Shown here in pieces: positions 23,507-24,211 of a DNA stretch of 24,211 bases. Location: positions 1-24,211 of the forward strand of contig CAAENW010000109.1 in the NCBI GenBank assembly GCA_900757265.1, read 5' to 3'. Under the pieces are notes generated by a model that saw only the letters and a program-made list of their open reading frames with translations, searched no databases and was not told where the DNA came from. Origin of the DNA: an uncultured Collinsella sp. GTDB taxonomy: Bacteria; Actinomycetota; Coriobacteriia; Coriobacteriales; Coriobacteriaceae. Each line of letters opens with the position of its first letter. The first letter of the stretch is position 1. The translations under genes and the position numbers were made by a program.

Positions 23507-24211
23507 CTACCCGCGGTGACGAGCGCGGCTGTACGGCGTATCCACCATGGGCAGATCCGGACGCAGCTTGCCGTCGAATGCGCGGTAGGCGTTCTGCACG
23601 GCGGGCGCCGTGGGGATCGTTGCGATCTCTCCAATGCCCTTGCCGCCGTATGCCACGGGCAGCAGCTCGTCCTTCTCCACGTAGATGGCGTGGATATCCG
23701 GAATCTCGGGCGCACGGAACAGCCCGAGCGTGCCGTACCTTGCCTGGGGTACGCAGTCCTTGAGCGGCCAGTCCTCGGTCAGCGCATAGCCCATACCCAT
23801 GAGCACGCCGCCTTCGATCTGACCCTGGATGGAGATGGGGTTGACCACCTTGCCGGAATCGTGTGCGGCATAGACCTCGCTCACGCGGCCGCCATCATCC
23901 AGAATGACCACATGTGTGGCAAAACCGTAGCAGATGTGGCTCTTGGGGTTGGGGACGTCGGCGCCCAGTTTGTCGGTCGGTTCCAGGTACACGTAGCCAA
24001 ACTCGCAGCCCTCGAGCGCCTTGATGGCGGTCGTGGGATCTTGAGGATGCATACCCTGGCCGGCGACGAGTTCTTGCGTGCGCAACTGGTAGGCGCGACC
24101 GTCGTCGTACTCGATCTTGACGCCGTCGCCATGCGCACTCACGGGAGCATCGGGCGCAGGTTTGCCGGCCTCGATGCCAACCATGGCATCGCGCAGCAGG
24201 AAGGCGGCACC
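23507..24211 (-). CDS. Selenium-dependent-type xanthine dehydrogenase, C-terminal part (cut by window edge)
   Basis: The last 234 residues of a molybdenum hydroxylase are present; the start is beyond the right edge. Visible features of the molybdopterin-binding domain are VVNPISIQGQIEGGVLMGMGYAL and GGKGIGEIATIPTAPAVQNA, with the catalytic Glu in GIGE. The sequence style matches the selenium-dependent xanthine dehydrogenase group rather than classic XdhA/XdhB. Such enzymes oxidise hypoxanthine or xanthine and carry a labile selenium atom at the Mo centre. The gene ends 70 bases before a strong terminator. With ygeX and ygeY at the other end of the window it fits the purine-catabolism cluster known from E. 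coli, where ygeX, ygeY and xdhD are close. Confidence 0.88.
   Translation of the reverse strand, partial: GAAFLLRDAMVGIEAGKPAPDAPVSAHGDGVKIEYDDGRAYQLRTQELVAGQGMHPQDPTTAIKALEGCEFGYVYLEPTDKLGADVPNPKSHICYGFATHVVILDDGGRVSEVYAAHDSGKVVNPISIQGQIEGGVLMGMGYALTEDWPLKDCVPQARYGTLGLFRAPEIPDIHAIYVEKDELLPVAYGGKGIGEIATIPTAPAVQNAYRAFDGKLRPDLPMVDTPYSRARHRG

Overview
The window looks like a chromosomal segment of a high-GC actinobacterium of the Coriobacteriia, most likely a Collinsella-type gut anaerobe. This rests on codon use, on the proteins, and on purine-catabolism genes of the selenium-linked kind at both ends. No rRNA, tRNA or CRISPR array was seen, and the species assignment is inference.

Left flank (1-3546): the first codons of a YgeY-type peptidase and the complete diaminopropionate ammonia-lyase ygeX run leftward. 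A YheO-type PAS/HTH regulator is divergent from ygeX, and an AT-rich operator-like region lies between them. A large nested hairpin separates ygeX from ygeY. A single-pass membrane protein of unknown function follows. Right flank (23402-24211): the C-terminal part of a molybdenum hydroxylase of the selenium-dependent xanthine dehydrogenase type runs leftward and ends at a clear intrinsic terminator. Both flanks belong to the same metabolic theme.

Between the flanks is an accessory region rich in defence-like genes. A leftward, tightly packed operon (13597 down to 5195) encodes a small SAM-binding methylase-like subunit without NPPY, an Eco57I-like N6-adenine methylase, a GIY-YIG-like/DEAD-family helicase fusion, a small XRE regulator, a HEPN-like protein and a GmrSD-like DUF262/DUF1524 nuclease. 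Four of its junctions overlap or are separated by only a few bases. Divergent from it is a Gabija-like pair: an OLD nuclease (GajA-like) and a short UvrD-like helicase (GajB-like). Left of the operon is an AAA/DUF4143 ATPase preceded by four iteron-like repeats spaced exactly 33 bp.

Right of the Gabija-like pair the genes look decayed or orphaned. They include a HEPN-CBS protein gene broken by one in-frame TAA, a 787-residue protein of unknown function with a long Gly/Ala-rich hydrophobic stretch, a small frameshifted gene just upstream of it, a DEDDh exonuclease and a 41-residue hydrophobic/basic peptide. Last comes an AbiEi-like protein with a nuclease-like C-terminus. It is bracketed by two arrays of imperfect palindromes, each unit 46 nt long at a 61-62 nt period (four units left, six right).

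Working model (inference): the leftward operon is a composite modification/restriction system in which the methylase pair marks self DNA, the helicase-nuclease attacks unmarked DNA, and the HEPN and GmrSD proteins act as back-up effectors. The Gabija-like pair is a second, independent layer. The single-base lesions in two genes suggest recent loss or assembly error.
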